64,000 nt of DNA from CAWJHE01 sp963842455 (GCA_963842455.1 CAWJHE010000017.1:558001-622000), one strand, 5' to 3'; counted from the first letter of the stretch, positions 24,962 through 34,181 are shown. The notes: generated by a model from the sequence alone, not told the origin. Translations and numbers: made by a program.

Positions 24962-27616
24962 ATGGGAAAAGAGACAGTTTTAGTCGTTGATGACAACCAG
25001 CCATTGGCAAATTTTGTAGCAAATACATTGCTTCCCGATCTCGGCTACAATACTCTGATCGCCTATAATGGCAAAAAAGCCCTGGAGATCATAAAATCAC
25101 GCCCTGTTTCATTGATTTTGTTGGATTTGGAGTTATCCGATACCACCGGGTTAGATGTATTGCGTCAACTAAAAGAGTTGGGTATCAGTATACCGACGAT
25201 CCTGGTAACTGCTCATGGGTCCGAGCAAATTGCAGCGGATGCGTTCCATCTCGGCGTTCAAGATTATCTACTCAAACCGGTTGAGACAGAAAAGTTAGAT
25301 GCGGCTATCAGCCGGGCATTGACCGAAACTCGACTGCGGCTGGAAACGGCCAGGCTTACCGAACAACTCAACGAACAAATTAATTGGTTAAAGGAACTTT
25401 CTCGGATCGGGCAAAGTGTCACATCTACCCTGGACCTAAGCCTGGTTCTCAGGCGCATTGTTGAAGCCAGTGTTCAATTAACCCAGGCAGAGGAAGGTTT
25501 TTTGGCCTTGCTGGATCAGAATAGCGGTCAGCTTTTCTTGCGTGCTTTTAAAACATTGGATGAAAGTAAAATCCGCACCATGCGACTACTGGTGAACGAT
25601 TCGTTAGTTGGCGAAGTGGTCAAGAGCGGTAAACCTTTACGCATCTCGAACTCATCCAACGAGCCCAAAGTAAAAATGAGCACCGGGTTTTTAGTCTATA
25701 GCCTTTTGCATGTACCCATCATTTCCAAAGAAAAACCTTTAGGCGTGTTATCTGTCAATAACCGCATCCGTCAGCGTCCCTTCACACCGGAAGATGAAAC
25801 CATGCTGTCGGCTTTGGCAGATTACGCCGCCGTTGCCATTGAAAACGCAAACCTTTACCAACAAGCCCAGTATGAAATTTCTGAGCGTAAACGGGTTGAA
25901 CAGGCGTTGCGCGAAAGCGAAGAACGCTATGTCCTGGCCATTCAAGGTGCAAATGACGGAATATGGGACTGGAATCTTAAATCCAACCAAATACATTTTT
26001 CGCCTCGTTGGAAGTCGATGCTAGGGTATATCGAGACCGAAATCGGCAATGACATTCTAGAATGGTTCGACCGTATCCACACTGAAGATGTCGAAAATGT
26101 CAAGCTTGATCTTTCTGCCCACCTGTCAGGCACTGCATCGCATTTCCAAAACGAACACCGTATGCTCCACAAAGATGGAAAATATCGCTGGATGCTCTGC
26201 CGAGGGTTAGCTATCCGCGATAACGACCGGGTTGTGCGCCGTATTGCAGGCTCTCTGACGGATATCAGCGAACGAAAAACCACTGAAGCAAAGCTTCTTC
26301 GCGATGCCTTCTTTGACCGATTAACGGGGCTTCCTAATCGAGCTTTGTTCTTAGACCGGCTAAAAAATGCCATTGAACGGGTAAAACGCAAACCCGAGTA
26401 TTTATTTGCCGTTTTCTTCTTAGATTTGGATCATTTTAAAAATATCAACGATACGCTAGGGCATCCGGTGGGTGACCAATTGCTGAAAGAGGTCGGCCGA
26501 ATTCTAAAAACCAACCTGCGTGCCACCGATACCGTTGGGCGCCTGGGCGGGGATGAATTTGTTATCCTGTTAGAGGATATTAAAGATCCTATCTCTGTTT
26601 CATCCATAGCAGAATGGATCCTACGACGATTCACTGCACCTATACTGTTGCCTGAAAATGAAGTTTTTGTGACAACCAGTATGGGCGTTGTGGTCAGCAA
26701 TACCGGTTATGACCTGCCTGAAGAAATCTTACGTGACGCTGATATCGCCTTGTACGCTGCAAAAGAACGCGGAAAATCGACTTATGCAATTTTCAACCTC
26801 AGCATGCGAGAAAAAATTATCAAGCGAGTTGAATTGGAAGCCGATCTGAGGCAAGCAATTGACAAAAACCAGTTTGCAATCTTCTACCAGCCAATTTATA
26901 AATTGGAGAATAGTCAGCTGGTAGGTTTCGAAGCACTGGTTCGTTGGCATCATCCCAAGCGCGGTTTTATTCAGCCTGCAGAGTTTATCCCTTTCGCTCA
27001 AGATAGCGGGTTGATTATCACCATTGACGAATGGATGCTTAAACAATCCACGCAACAAATCAGCTTGTGGAAAGAGAAAATACCAGAAGCAAGCAATCTA
27101 AAAGTCAGTGTTAATCTTACAGAAAAATTAATCCTGCAGCCCGACCTGGCTAAAAACATCAAAAAGATTTTAAAAGCTTCCAACCTCGAAGGTGAATGTC
27201 TGCGCCTGGAAATTACCGAGAATGCCATCATGGAAAACACGGAGGCTGCCACACAAGCCATTCGAAACTTGCAGAAGTTAGGAATAGAAGTTCAACTGGA
27301 CGATTTCGGAACAGGTTACTCATCCCTGACCCACCTGCTGAAGCTGCCAGTTAACGCTTTGAAAATCGACCGGTCATTTGTGCAGCAGATTGGTCTCCGC
27401 AATGGCAATACAGAGATTATTCAGACCATCATTGGTTTAGCGCATGATCTGGACATGAAGGCATTTGCTGAAGGAATTGAGACAGACAATCAGCTTGATA
27501 TCTTGATAGCAATGGATTGCGATTTTGGCCAGGGCTTTTTATTTTCAATCCCCCTTCGGGCAGAGGAAGCTGAAAAACTCATTACCTCAAACTGGTTTAA
27601 AGCCAAAAATTCCTAA
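24962..27616 (+). CDS. Response regulator with GAF, PAS, GGDEF and EAL domains
   Basis: An 884-residue signalling protein. It has a REC domain (1-120, phospho-acceptor in 'ILLDLELSD', Lys in 'YLLKPVE'), a GAF domain (about 145-300) and a PAS/PAC domain (about 315-430, ending 'GSLTDISERK'). A GGDEF domain follows with intact LGGDEF and an upstream RxxD inhibitory site (RATD), then an EAL domain with FEALVRW and 'DDFGTGYSSL'. Both c-di-GMP synthesis and breakdown motifs look intact. No histidine kinase is adjacent, so it is an orphan. A GAGGGG ribosome-binding site precedes the ATG. Confidence 0.92.
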   Translation: MGKETVLVVDDNQPLANFVANTLLPDLGYNTLIAYNGKKALEIIKSRPVSLILLDLELSDTTGLDVLRQLKELGISIPTILVTAHGSEQIAADAFHLGVQDYLLKPVETEKLDAAISRALTETRLRLETARLTEQLNEQINWLKELSRIGQSVTSTLDLSLVLRRIVEASVQLTQAEEGFLALLDQNSGQLFLRAFKTLDESKIRTMRLLVNDSLVGEVVKSGKPLRISNSSNEPKVKMSTGFLVYSLLHVPIISKEKPLGVLSVNNRIRQRPFTPEDETMLSALADYAAVAIENANLYQQAQYEISERKRVEQALRESEERYVLAIQGANDGIWDWNLKSNQIHFSPRWKSMLGYIETEIGNDILEWFDRIHTEDVENVKLDLSAHLSGTASHFQNEHRMLHKDGKYRWMLCRGLAIRDNDRVVRRIAGSLTDISERKTTEAKLLRDAFFDRLTGLPNRALFLDRLKNAIERVKRKPEYLFAVFFLDLDHFKNINDTLGHPVGDQLLKEVGRILKTNLRATDTVGRLGGDEFVILLEDIKDPISVSSIAEWILRRFTAPILLPENEVFVTTSMGVVVSNTGYDLPEEILRDADIALYAAKERGKSTYAIFNLSMREKIIKRVELEADLRQAIDKNQFAIFYQPIYKLENSQLVGFEALVRWHHPKRGFIQPAEFIPFAQDSGLIITIDEWMLKQSTQQISLWKEKIPEASNLKVSVNLTEKLILQPDLAKNIKKILKASNLEGECLRLEITENAIMENTEAATQAIRNLQKLGIEVQLDDFGTGYSSLTHLLKLPVNALKIDRSFVQQIGLRNGNTEIIQTIIGLAHDLDMKAFAEGIETDNQLDILIAMDCDFGQGFLFSIPLRAEEAEKLITSNWFKAKNS

Positions 27617-27798
27617 GTGCGGTAAAATCTTTTCATAATATCCTTTCGGCAGGCTTCTAAAGAAGGGTATAGATTCATGCGCTTCGACATGATTTTCTAA
27701 ATGTCAGGCAGCCTATATACTTGTTAGCTCAAGTTACACAATGCCGTAAGGATAGTCTCAATGCCAGATGACTTTTCATAATTGGGAGATTCAAAACT

Positions 27799-29301
27799 AT
27801 GGAAAACAAGCTTAACCAACTTAGAAATATTCTCAATGAAGTTCATGACTTAAATGCCGTTTCAGCATTACTTGGTTGGGACCAGCAAACCAATATGCCT
27901 CCCGGCGGGGCTGAAGGGCGCGGGTATCAATCCGGTACCATTGATAAAATCGCTCACGAAAAATTCACATCCTCAGAGGTAGGCAAATTATTGGAAGATC
28001 TACTGATCTCCACAGCCAGCCTGGATCCGGATTCGGATGATGCCCGACTGGTCAAAGTAACCCACCGCGAATTTGAGAAACGAGTCAAGGTACCACCAGC
28101 CATGGTGGTTGAATTTGCCCAGGTCACCACGATGGCGCAACAGGTATGGCAAGATGCCCGGGCAGAGAATGATTTTGCCAAATTTCAACCCTGGTTAGAG
28201 AAGATTCTTGACTTGGGTCATCGGTACTCCGAACTCTTTGCACCCTATGAGCATGTTTATGATCCCTTACTGGACCAGTTCGAACCGGGATTAAAAACCA
28301 GTGAGGTCAAACAAATTTTCGATGCAATTAGACCCGTTCAGGTCGAGCTAATCAAGAAAATTTCAGAGAAACCTCAGGTTGACGATTCCTTCAATTACCT
28401 GACCTATGATGTACAAAGACAATGGGACTTTGGTGTTGAAGTGATCACAAAATTTGGTTATGACTGGAAACGTGGCCGTCAGGATAAATCTGCCCACCCG
28501 TTTACCACCAATTTCGGTATAGACGACGTTCGCATTACCACGCGTGTTTTTCCTAATCACCTTTCATCCGCCATCTTCAGTACGATGCATGAAGCCGGGC
28601 ATGCCATGTATGAGCAAGGAGTCGATCACGCTCTGAGCCGTACACCTCTGGCCGGTGGGACATCCTTAGCGTTCCATGAATCACAATCCCGCATGTGGGA
28701 AAATCTTGTTGGCCGTTCCTTGCCCTTCTGGGAACACTTTTATCCGCGTTTACAGGAATTCTTTCCCGAACAGCTAAATAACCTCTCACTTGAAGCCTTT
28801 TATAAAGGTATCAACAAGGTCGAACCATCCCTGATTCGTGTAGAAGCTGATGAAGCAACTTATAACCTGCATATTATGCTGCGGCTTGAATTAGAGATTG
28901 CCATGATGGAAGGCAAGCTGAAAGTCAAGGACCTGCCTGAGGCATGGAATGCTGGAATGCAAGATTACCTGGGAATTAGCCCAACGGATGATTCGAAAGG
29001 TGTTTTGCAAGATGTACACTGGTCCACAGGGCTTATGGGGTACTTCTCAACTTATGCGTTAGGTAATCTGGTCTCCTTGCAATTGTGGGAACGCATTCTG
29101 GCAGATATTCCCGATTTATATGATCAATTCCGCAGCGGAGAATTCTCTGCATTGTTAGGGTGGCTGCGGCAGAACATACATCGCCATGGCAGCAAATTCG
29201 AGCCGCAAGAGTTGATCCAGCGCATTACCGGTTCAAAAATCGATCCGAGTGCTTATATCAATTATCTGCACACCAAATTCGGTCAAATTTATGAAATCTA
29301 A
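27799..29301 (+). CDS. Thermostable carboxypeptidase 1 (M32, Taq family)
   Basis: A 500-residue M32 metallocarboxypeptidase with the zinc motif HEAGH in 'STMHEAGHAMYEQG' and downstream 'FHESQSRMWEN' supplying the third ligand. 'GYFSTYALGNLVSLQLW' is also diagnostic. It releases C-terminal amino acids in the cytoplasm and requires Zn or Co. Length matches the family. The lipoprotein gene begins inside its last codons. The 182 bp upstream hold no recognised gene. Confidence 0.94.
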   Translation: MENKLNQLRNILNEVHDLNAVSALLGWDQQTNMPPGGAEGRGYQSGTIDKIAHEKFTSSEVGKLLEDLLISTASLDPDSDDARLVKVTHREFEKRVKVPPAMVVEFAQVTTMAQQVWQDARAENDFAKFQPWLEKILDLGHRYSELFAPYEHVYDPLLDQFEPGLKTSEVKQIFDAIRPVQVELIKKISEKPQVDDSFNYLTYDVQRQWDFGVEVITKFGYDWKRGRQDKSAHPFTTNFGIDDVRITTRVFPNHLSSAIFSTMHEAGHAMYEQGVDHALSRTPLAGGTSLAFHESQSRMWENLVGRSLPFWEHFYPRLQEFFPEQLNNLSLEAFYKGINKVEPSLIRVEADEATYNLHIMLRLELEIAMMEGKLKVKDLPEAWNAGMQDYLGISPTDDSKGVLQDVHWSTGLMGYFSTYALGNLVSLQLWERILADIPDLYDQFRSGEFSALLGWLRQNIHRHGSKFEPQELIQRITGSKIDPSAYINYLHTKFGQIYEI

Positions 29302-30352
29302 GATTTACAGGTTTAAGAGGAAAACAGCCACGGGTTTTCTCTTAATCTCGCTGTTAATCTTTCTGAGCAGCTGCAGCAACATGGCGCAAAGTGGTGTGCC
29401 AACGGTTATTCCCACGGAATACATGCCCACCGTTGTTGCTTTGACTTTAGCAGCCAGTGGAATCCAGGTCGCCCCTCAAGCACAGCAACCTCTTCCACTG
29501 GCTGAGACCGCGCACAACCTTTCGCCTGAAAAGCAAACCACGCCTGCACCAGGCTTCACAGATCTACCTGCATCAACTCCCCAGGATACCGAAGCAGCGC
29601 CAACTCAATTCACCCAATCTATCCCCACCCAAAGCACGCCAGCGAATCTGAGCCCTTCAGCGATCCCAACACACACCCCTGCTCCGCTCATTCCAGAGGC
29701 GCGTATTCAAATCTTCCGGCACGGGGAACGATCCTTGGTAACCTCCCCCATCCAGGTATATGCAAAGTTAACCTCTCGAGTTGGAAAGACTGTGCGCATT
29801 GAGTTATTCGGAGAAGATGGACGACTTTTAGCACGGCAGGTTAAAGTCTACAACCAAATACCCTGGCATGTCGCCACCCTGCTACTCGATCTGGAATTTG
29901 AAATCAAGGCTGCTGCCGAAGCTGGACGTCTTGTAATCAGTGTTGAAGACATCTACAACAGATTAATAGATCTCAACTCGGTTAATTTGATCATCCAATC
30001 TACAGGTGTAACAGAATTAAATCCCGCCTCCGCTTTGTATGAAAGAGTTGTGATCCAGGAACCCATCCCCAACTCTTTAATTCAGGGAGGTGCTCTTATT
30101 GTCTCAGGGCTTGCGCTGACCAGTTCTGAGCAGCCTTTAAGAATTGCCATCATCAGCGAAGATGGTCGAACTTTAGGCAATCGTTTGGCAAGTGTGAATG
30201 GTGCTCCCCCAGGCGGGTATGGAGAATTCTTCGCCGAAGTCCCCTATTTGGTATCTGAGCTGACTCCAGCATTGTTGATTGTATATGAAGAGAATGAAAA
30301 CACCCAGGAGAAAATCTATCTTACTAGCATTGAAATTGTCTTAAGCCCATAG
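29291..30352 (+). CDS. Lipoprotein with Pro/Thr-rich linker and two beta-sandwich-like regions
   Basis: About 353 residues from an ATG that overlaps the M32 stop by 11 bases. Residues 1-32 are a lipoprotein signal peptide: basic start MKSKIYRFKRK, a hydrophobic stretch, then lipobox LSSC with Cys about 30. A low-complexity Pro/Thr/Gln segment (about 60-135) follows, like a cell-wall spacer. Two similar beta-rich regions come next, the second 'VVIQEPIPNSLIQGGALIVSGLA' resembling Gmad2/Ig-like spore-germination domains. Surface exposed; function unknown. Confidence 0.7.
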   Translation: MKSKIYRFKRKTATGFLLISLLIFLSSCSNMAQSGVPTVIPTEYMPTVVALTLAASGIQVAPQAQQPLPLAETAHNLSPEKQTTPAPGFTDLPASTPQDTEAAPTQFTQSIPTQSTPANLSPSAIPTHTPAPLIPEARIQIFRHGERSLVTSPIQVYAKLTSRVGKTVRIELFGEDGRLLARQVKVYNQIPWHVATLLLDLEFEIKAAAEAGRLVISVEDIYNRLIDLNSVNLIIQSTGVTELNPASALYERVVIQEPIPNSLIQGGALIVSGLALTSSEQPLRIAIISEDGRTLGNRLASVNGAPPGGYGEFFAEVPYLVSELTPALLIVYEENENTQEKIYLTSIEIVLSP

Positions 30353-30382
30353 CAAAAAGCCTGTTGATTAAACCAATTTCAT

Positions 30383-30411
30383 TTGACCTCGACTTGCTTT
30401 TATTTTACAAT
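30383..30411 (+). promoter_or_regulatory. Promoter upstream of kamA and a short leaderless ORF
   Basis: TTGACC (30383-30388) and TACAAT (30406-30411) with a 17-bp spacer. The predicted start is at or within a base or two of an ATG at 30418. Confidence 0.65.
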
Positions 30412-30417
30412 TCTATT

Positions 30418-30519
30418 ATGACCTTCGCCATTCGCTCAAGCTTTGCCCGTTTTTTTCGTACAGATCATGACCCGCCGTCAATGGCAGTCAAATCAGGGCT
30501 GATCGACCCTGTCCGATAA
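30418..30519 (+). CDS. Possible leaderless 33-residue peptide
   Basis: An ATG at 30418, seven bases after the -10 element, opens a 33-codon frame (begins MTFAIRSSFARFF; Arg/Phe-rich N terminus, Pro-Pro in the middle). There is no ribosome-binding site, but the ATG coincides with the predicted transcription start, the arrangement of leaderless mRNAs. A small hairpin (CAGGGA/TCCCTG) follows before kamA. It may be chance; no family is recognised. Confidence 0.3.
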   Translation: MTFAIRSSFARFFRTDHDPPSMAVKSGLIDPVR

Positions 30520-30585
30520 ACCAAGCCAGGGATCTTTCCCTGAAGTTTTATCCGTTTAAAGTAGAACAATCACCAGGAGCAAACC

Positions 30586-31935
30586 ATGGCAAATTCACCT
30601 TTTATCTCTAAAAGAGCCCCGATTTTTGCAGATATTCCCGATGATAAGTGGAACAACTGGCGCTGGCAATTGAGCAATCGCATCAACACAGTTGAAGAAT
30701 TTGAAAAAGTTATACCCCTGAGCGACAGCGAGCGTGAAGCACTGTCCGCTACGGATTTATTTCGCGTCGACATAACGCCTTATTATATTTCGCTCATTGA
30801 TCCTAATGACCCTGATGATCCAATTCGCAAGCAAGTAGTGCCTAGTGCAAAAGAGCTAATCCCCTTCACCGCCATGATGGAGGATTCCCTGGCCGAAGAC
30901 AGGCACTCTCCAGTTCCCGGTCTGGTGCATCGCTATCCCGATCGAGTCTTGATGCTGGTTACTACGCAGTGTGCATCCTATTGCCGTTATTGCACTCGCT
31001 CACGGATCGTGGGAGATCCTTCCGCCACCTTTTCACGCGCCGAATTCGAAATGCAAATCGAATACCTGAAACAAACACCCCAGGTGCGCGATGTCTTGCT
31101 CTCGGGCGGCGACCCATTGGTCCTTGCGCCAAAAATTCTAGAAGAAATCTTGCGCAGGTTGCGAGAAATCCCCCATATTGAGATCGTTCGTATTGGCTCA
31201 CGCGTTCCTGTGTTCCTGCCCATGCGAATTACTGACGAGCTGACGGATGTTTTACAGAAGTACCATCCGCTGTGGTTAAATATTCATGTTAATCACCCCA
31301 ATGAAATATCCAGCGAGCTTGAACAAGCTTGCGACCGCCTGACACGAGCTGGCATCCCACTTGGTAACCAGGCCGTTTTATTAGCCGGAGTGAACGACAA
31401 TGTTCATATTCAACGAGAGTTGGTTCATAAATTAGTTCGTATCCGGGTTCGCCCCTATTATCTATATCAATGTGACCTGGTTGAAGGCGCCGGGCATTTT
31501 CGCACCCCAGTGGCAAAAGGGCTGGAGATCATGGAAGGATTGCGTGGCCACACTTCTGGCTATGCTGTCCACCAATATATCATTGATGCGCCTGGCGGCG
31601 GCGGAAAAATCCCTCTCTCCCCGAATTATCTCCTGAGCCAATCCGATCATAAGATCATCCTGCGGAACTATGAAGGTTACATCACCACTTACGAAGAACC
31701 CACCGATTATCTTCCAAGCGATGCAGCCAAATTCAAAGGGATCAAACGCCCAGAACCTGGTCAGAGTGGAGTTTTTGGTTTGCTGGAAGGCGACCAGATG
31801 TTTATTAAGCCAGATGGTTTTGACCAGATGCACGACAGAGGTGGAATCCAGCATCGTCTCAAGGATGCACGCAAGTGGGTGCCCTTGGGGATCGGCGCTG
31901 GGGAAAAAGATGATGCTGAAGAGAAGGCTTCCTAG
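30586..31935 (+). CDS. kamA: Lysine 2,3-aminomutase (radical SAM, PLP-dependent)
   Basis: A 449-residue KamA-family enzyme. The radical SAM cluster motif is QCASYCRYCTR (CxxxCxxC, about 130-137). Further family blocks are 'SGGDPL', 'RIGSRVPVFLP', 'YLYQCDLVEGAGHFRTPV' and the PLP/substrate region 'DAPGGGGKIPLSPNY'. The two aspartates that bind the lysine side chain in characterised enzymes (in QCDL and in DAPG) are present, favouring lysine over glutamate. It makes beta-lysine, used in lysine fermentation or as the osmolyte precursor N-acetyl-beta-lysine. No acetyltransferase is adjacent. AGGAG precedes the start. Confidence 0.9.
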   Translation: MANSPFISKRAPIFADIPDDKWNNWRWQLSNRINTVEEFEKVIPLSDSEREALSATDLFRVDITPYYISLIDPNDPDDPIRKQVVPSAKELIPFTAMMEDSLAEDRHSPVPGLVHRYPDRVLMLVTTQCASYCRYCTRSRIVGDPSATFSRAEFEMQIEYLKQTPQVRDVLLSGGDPLVLAPKILEEILRRLREIPHIEIVRIGSRVPVFLPMRITDELTDVLQKYHPLWLNIHVNHPNEISSELEQACDRLTRAGIPLGNQAVLLAGVNDNVHIQRELVHKLVRIRVRPYYLYQCDLVEGAGHFRTPVAKGLEIMEGLRGHTSGYAVHQYIIDAPGGGGKIPLSPNYLLSQSDHKIILRNYEGYITTYEEPTDYLPSDAAKFKGIKRPEPGQSGVFGLLEGDQMFIKPDGFDQMHDRGGIQHRLKDARKWVPLGIGAGEKDDAEEKAS

Positions 31936-31959
31936 GAGTAGTCAAGGCTTCCTGAGGGC

Positions 31960-31988
31960 TTGACAAACGCCAGATTATTATATATAAT
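31960..31988 (+). promoter_or_regulatory. Consensus promoter of the cysteine operon
   Basis: TTGACA (31960-31965), 17-bp spacer, TATAAT (31983-31988): an exact sigma-70 consensus. The predicted start near 31995 leaves a leader of about 258 nt before cysM. Confidence 0.9.
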
Positions 31989-32037
31989 GTCTACCATTAT
32001 TGTCCAATTTTCTTTGGGTTTTTCAGGAGATGATTAA

Positions 32038-32073
32038 ATGTCCTATTGCATATGTCTGAGGCGGGGTCTGTAA
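32038..32073 (+). CDS. Cysteine-containing leader peptide (11 residues)
   Basis: An ATG at 32038 with AGGAG at 32025-32029 (8-base spacing) opens the frame M-S-Y-C-I-C-L-R-R-G-L-stop. Codons 4 and 6 are TGC and TGT. It begins about 43 nt into the predicted transcript of a cysteine-synthesis operon. The last codons (CTG AGG CGG GG) are also the 5' arm of two alternative RNA helices. The arrangement matches amino-acid attenuation leader peptides; Cys-rich upstream ORFs controlling sulfur genes are known in actinobacteria. Translation is not shown. Confidence 0.55.
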   Translation: MSYCICLRRGL

Positions 32074-32217
32074 CTACCGCTTCATTTCCATAAAGCCCAC
32101 GAGGCATAATCGACGATCTCAACGGCTGGAGAAACGAAGGGTAAGGACAGCCCCGCTTGAAATAAACCATCAGGCTTGGTAACGCGAAATAGTTATTTCG
32201 CCCGACCCTCAGTTTTT
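32056..32217 (+). promoter_or_regulatory. Structured leader RNA/attenuator candidate upstream of cysM
   Basis: CTGAGGCGGG (32056-32065) can pair with CCCG and CCTCAG at 32201-32212, which is followed by TTTTT (32213-32217). The same 5' bases GCGGGG and CTGT (32061-32071) can instead pair with ACAG-CCCCGC (32147-32156), enclosing an extended imperfect stem. Hairpins ACCA/TGGT (32166-32180) and GCGAAAT-AGTT-ATTTCGC (32184-32201) lie between. The two long-range pairings compete, as in an attenuator. It does not fit a riboswitch class I know. Confidence 0.5.
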
Positions 32218-32252
32218 ACTAGCCGTTTTCGTTTTAAATATGGAACCATCCT

Positions 32253-33239
32253 ATGAATACGATTATGCTCGATCAAATAACCATTGCACCAACCACATCC
32301 CTGGGCTTGGAAGCAGCCGTCGGAAACACCCCCATGCTCCCTCTTGAACGACTTGGAGCTCATCTACTCCCAAAAATAAAAATTTTTGCCAAGGCAGAGT
32401 GGTTTAACCCAAGCGGTTCGGTAAAAGACCGGCCCGCCCTGAATATTCTGCGTTCAGCAATAACCGAAGGTAAATTGAGCAATGGCATACGATTGCTTGA
32501 CTCAACCTCAGGCAATATGGGCATTGCATACGCCACTTTTGCTGCAGCATATGGGATCCCGGTCACATTAACCCTGCCGGCAAATGCCAGCCGGGAACGA
32601 ATGACCATATTGCGCGCTTTAGGTGTTGAACTCATCCTGACGGATCCTTTGGAGGGCTCTGATGGCGCTATGCTAGCTGCGCGGCAATTGGTTCAGGATG
32701 ACCCAGGACGTTATTTTTATGCAAACCAATACGATAATCCTGCCAACTGGCAGGCGCATTTTTTGACCACAGGGCCCGAAATTGTGCAGCAAACCCAAGG
32801 GAAAATCACACATTTTGTTGCCGGATTAGGGACTTCGGGCACCCTCACAGGCGTATCCCGCTACTTGCTCCAATACAATCCCGACATCCAAATCTATGCC
32901 GTCCAACCCGCTTCACCCTTACACGGGTTGGAGGGATTGAAGCACCTTTCAACATCACATCTCCCAGGTATCTACGATCCTCGCCTGGCTGACCACATCA
33001 TCGAGGTCACCACTGAAGAGTCATATCAAATGGTGCGCCGTCTGGGACATGAACAAGGTCTATTTGTAGGGATCTCCTCAGGAGCAGTTGCTGCAGCCGC
33101 CCTGAAAATTGCCAATGAATTGACAGAAGGGACTGTGGTCACCATTTTTCCTGACGCTGGCTTTAAATACTTGAGCGACGAACGTTTATGGGTCGATGTA
33201 TCTCAAACCACCACGAACACAACGGAGAACGCCCAATGA
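32253..33239 (+). CDS. cysM: Cysteine synthase-like PLP enzyme (CysK/CysM family)
   Basis: A 328-residue fold-type II PLP enzyme: PLP lysine in 'PSGSVKDRPA' (about 58), 'STSGNMGIA' for the substrate carboxylate, 'GLGTSGTLTGVSRYL' phosphate loop and 'GISSGAVAAAALKIA'. In its operon with a sulfur carrier, an E1-like enzyme and a JAMM protease it most resembles CysM of the CysO pathway, where O-phosphoserine or O-acetylserine reacts with a protein thiocarboxylate. The start at 32253 has a weak ribosome-binding site (GGAACC); an ATG four codons in is possible. It overlaps the next gene by 4 bases. Confidence 0.9.
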   Translation: MNTIMLDQITIAPTTSLGLEAAVGNTPMLPLERLGAHLLPKIKIFAKAEWFNPSGSVKDRPALNILRSAITEGKLSNGIRLLDSTSGNMGIAYATFAAAYGIPVTLTLPANASRERMTILRALGVELILTDPLEGSDGAMLAARQLVQDDPGRYFYANQYDNPANWQAHFLTTGPEIVQQTQGKITHFVAGLGTSGTLTGVSRYLLQYNPDIQIYAVQPASPLHGLEGLKHLSTSHLPGIYDPRLADHIIEVTTEESYQMVRRLGHEQGLFVGISSGAVAAAALKIANELTEGTVVTIFPDAGFKYLSDERLWVDVSQTTTNTTENAQ

Positions 33240-33694
33240 CCATACAAATAAGTTCATCTCTCCTCCATGAAATCCATAAACACGGCGAGGCAGCTTACCC
33301 GGATGAAGGTGCAGGCTTGCTGTTGGGCAAGCAGGCTGGCGAAAACAAAAATGTTGTCCGCTTACTCCCCTTAGAAAATGCGCGTCGATCATCTGAACGC
33401 CACAATCGATATCTGCTAACGGCTGAGGATTTCTTGAAAGCAGAGTTAGCGGCTGCTGAGATGGGCTTGGATATCCTGGGTGTTTTTCACTCGCATCCCG
33501 ATCATCCCAACCGACCATCAGCCTTCGATCTTGAATGGGCTCTGCCGTACCTGTCTTACATTATCACCAGCGTGATGCAAGGCAAGGCAACCGAAAGCCT
33601 TTCCTGGGTATTAAACGAAGATCGTTCAAATTTTCTAAGTGAAAAATTATTGCATCGGACCGGGTCTGATCCGATGTTTTTAACGGAGAATTAA
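33236..33694 (+). CDS. JAMM/MPN metalloprotease (Mec/QbsD-like)
   Basis: A 152-residue M67-family peptidase with the JAMM motif: an upstream glutamate in 'DEGAGLLLG' and HSHPDHPNRPSAFD (HxHPx(7)SxxD) at about 83-96. In CysO systems this protein (Mec) releases cysteine from the carrier C terminus. In quinolobactin-type systems the homologue trims two residues to expose Gly-Gly. Here the carrier ends GGRF, so both trimming and cysteine release are possible jobs. The ATG overlaps the cysM stop (ATGA) and GGAG precedes it. Confidence 0.88.
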   Translation: MTIQISSSLLHEIHKHGEAAYPDEGAGLLLGKQAGENKNVVRLLPLENARRSSERHNRYLLTAEDFLKAELAAAEMGLDILGVFHSHPDHPNRPSAFDLEWALPYLSYIITSVMQGKATESLSWVLNEDRSNFLSEKLLHRTGSDPMFLTEN

Positions 33695-33697
33695 GTT

Positions 33698-34181
33698 ATG
33701 CGGTCCCTAAAAATGATTGACCATTCGTCCATTAAAACCAGCCAGATGATCCTGATTATATTAAATATTCTGGCATTTCTGTTTGATGCACCGGCTTTGG
33801 TGATGGCAACAGCCGCTATCATGTTGCTAGGCACCATACTGGGAGCACCAGCATTTGGATTTTTTTATCAGTGGATTCTCAAACCGCTTGGATGGGTTAA
33901 ACCAGAAATCATTGCCTGATCATCCAGAACCCCATCGTTTTGCCCAAGGTCTAGGCAGCATCTTCCTTTTGATTGGGATTCTGGCATTCTTTTTCGGCCA
34001 AAATCTACTGGGTTGGAGTCTTGTGTGGATTGTTACTACCCTGGCTGCTGTCAATTTGTTTGCCGGTCTATGTGTCGGCTGTATGATCTATTACTGGTTA
34101 GCCCGACTGAAAGTTCCCGGTTTCTATAAAACACCTCCACAGGGTGTATTTCCTGGTGCACGTCCAAAAGCAGGTGGCTGA
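33698..34181 (+). CDS. DUF4395 membrane protein, split by a single-base frameshift
   Basis: Two overlapping frames form one DUF4395 protein of about 160 residues. The first (33698-33919) starts 'MRSLKMIDHSSIKTSQ' and ends 'LKPLGWVKPEIIA'. The second supplies 'PDHPEPHRFAQGLG', two more helices, 'VGCMIYYWL' and 'PPQGVFPGARPK'. The junction is GAA ATC ATT GCC TGA: removing one base gives the expected 'PEIIPDHPEPHRF'. Four membrane helices are predicted and the VGC-type cysteine is retained. DUF4395 proteins often sit next to thioredoxin-like genes, as here, suggesting redox or sulfur handling. Sequencing error or real frameshift cannot be separated. Confidence 0.75.

Noticed and set aside
32160..32225. 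TTGGTAACGCG followed by a hairpin resembles a T-box antiterminator upstream of cysM
   Set aside because: No Stem I signature (AGAGAG, GGTG...CC, GGAG) precedes it, and the flanking helix A1 does not pair properly. The Cys leader ORF explains the region better.
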